Shown here: positions 5,143 to 5,831 of the stretch, in pieces
Layout of the letters: each line of letters starts with the position of its first letter
Numbering within the stretch: the first letter of the stretch is position 1
From: an uncultured Cloacibacillus sp.
GTDB lineage: Bacteria > Synergistota > Synergistia > Synergistales > Synergistaceae
Length of the DNA: 5,831 bases
Reading direction: 5' to 3'
Assembly (NCBI GenBank): GCA_900544635.1
Contig: UQVV01000121.1
Location: 1 to 5,831, forward strand
The notes under the pieces: generated by a model
Databases searched by the model: none
The model's input: only the letters and a program-made list of their open reading frames with translations
What the model was told of the DNA's origin: nothing
Translations under genes and position numbers: made by a program

Positions 5143-5831
5143 GTGGACGCTAAGAGCTGCGTTATTTTTCTGAAGGCGGCGGAGACGGGGAGCATCACGA
5201 AGGCGGCGCTCGCGCTCGGCTATACGCAGGCGGGCGTGAGCCTCGTCGTGCGGAAGATTGAGGAGGAGTGCGGCTTTCATCTGCTGATACGCGAGAAGAA
5301 CGGCGTGCGCCTCACGGACGCTGGCGCGCGGCTGCTGCCGATTATGCGCGAGATAGCGCGGTGGGACGAGCGCTTCCGCGAGACGGCGGCGGAGATCAAC
5401 GGCGTGAGCACAGGCACGGTGCGCGTCGGCTGCTATTCGAGCATCGCCTATCACTGGATGCCGCGCGTCATACGAGCCTTCCGCGTGAATCATCCGAAGA
5501 TTGCGATAGATATTCTCGAGGGGAGCGTGGACGAGATTGAGCGCTGGATAGAGGAGCGGCGCGTCGACGTCGGCTTCCTCAGCGCGCGGCGCGGGCAGCG
5601 GTTCCACACGGTCGCGCTCGCGCAGGATTCCGTCCTCGTTCTGCTGCCGCCGGAGCATCCGCTCTGCGCGGCGGAGGCCTTTCCGCTTTCGGCGCTCGGC
5701 GGCATGCCTTTCATTGTCACCGACGATTCGGACGCCTATCCTGTCGTGAAGGCCTACGAGGAAAAGTACGGCCCGCTCCCCGACATGAAGATATCGTCGA
5801 CTGGCGACGCGACTATTTCAATGGTCGCTTG
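5143..5831 (+). CDS. LysR-type transcriptional regulator, N-terminal 229 residues (runs off right edge)
   Basis: The frame starts at GTG 5143, supported by GGAGG at 5131-5135 seven bases upstream, and stays open to the window edge. The family is usually about 300 residues, so roughly the last quarter is missing. Residues 1-60 form the winged helix-turn-helix: FLKAAETGSITKAALALGY, then TQAGVSLVVRKIEEECGFHLLIREKNGVRLTDAG, with the recognition helix near 28-38. A linker helix follows to about residue 88. The effector-binding domain begins with GTVRVGCYSSIA (91-102) and continues through IDILEGSVDEIERWIEERRVDVGFLS, the usual layout of the first subdomain. The ligand is unknown. The nearest upstream genes are the methyltransferases, on the same strand but beyond a strong terminator; control of them, or of genes past the right edge, is not shown. 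Confidence 0.93.
   Translation, partial: MDAKSCVIFLKAAETGSITKAALALGYTQAGVSLVVRKIEEECGFHLLIREKNGVRLTDAGARLLPIMREIARWDERFRETAAEINGVSTGTVRVGCYSSIAYHWMPRVIRAFRVNHPKIAIDILEGSVDEIERWIEERRVDVGFLSARRGQRFHTVALAQDSVLVLLPPEHPLCAAEAFPLSALGGMPFIVTDDSDAYPVVKAYEEKYGPLPDMKISSTGDATISMVA

Overview
The window is GC-rich bacterial DNA with strong Shine-Dalgarno sites and frequent ATA isoleucine codons. Its core is a corrinoid-dependent methyltransferase gene set, as found in anaerobes such as acetogenic Clostridia, Synergistota or similar gut and sediment bacteria. The phylum is a guess from gene content and codon style only.

Layout: (1) Positions 1-654, minus strand: the N-terminal 218 codons of a radical SAM enzyme that runs off the left edge, with a plausible sigma70-type promoter at 703-731. 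(2) Positions 655-1221: a 567-bp divergent intergenic region with no convincing gene. It holds the minus-strand promoter, a weaker plus-strand promoter candidate (769-797), a compact set of potential RNA helices with a possible loop pseudoknot (848-944), and two GC-rich hairpins with the same 8-bp stem (969-990 and 1151-1175). (3) Positions 1222-4861, plus strand: four closely spaced genes that look like one operon. They are a UroD/MtaA-family methyltransferase, a MetH-type corrinoid protein, a second UroD/MtaA-family methyltransferase, and a shorter third family member that has lost the histidine of the zinc site. (4) Positions 4902-4935: a strong intrinsic terminator. (5) Positions 5072-5831: an AT-rich promoter with a cluster of TTATG/CATAA half-sites, driving a LysR-type regulator that starts at GTG 5143 and runs off the right edge.

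Working model (inference): one zinc methyltransferase moves a methyl group from an unidentified methylated substrate to the Co(I) corrinoid protein, and the other moves it on to a thiol or other acceptor. The third may be a partner subunit or a diverged enzyme. No reductive activase, methyltetrahydrofolate methyltransferase or MttB-type substrate methyltransferase is present, so substrate and acceptor cannot be read from this window. The LysR gene is separated from the operon by the terminator, and its operator cluster suggests autoregulation. Nothing in the window shows that it controls the methyltransferase genes.
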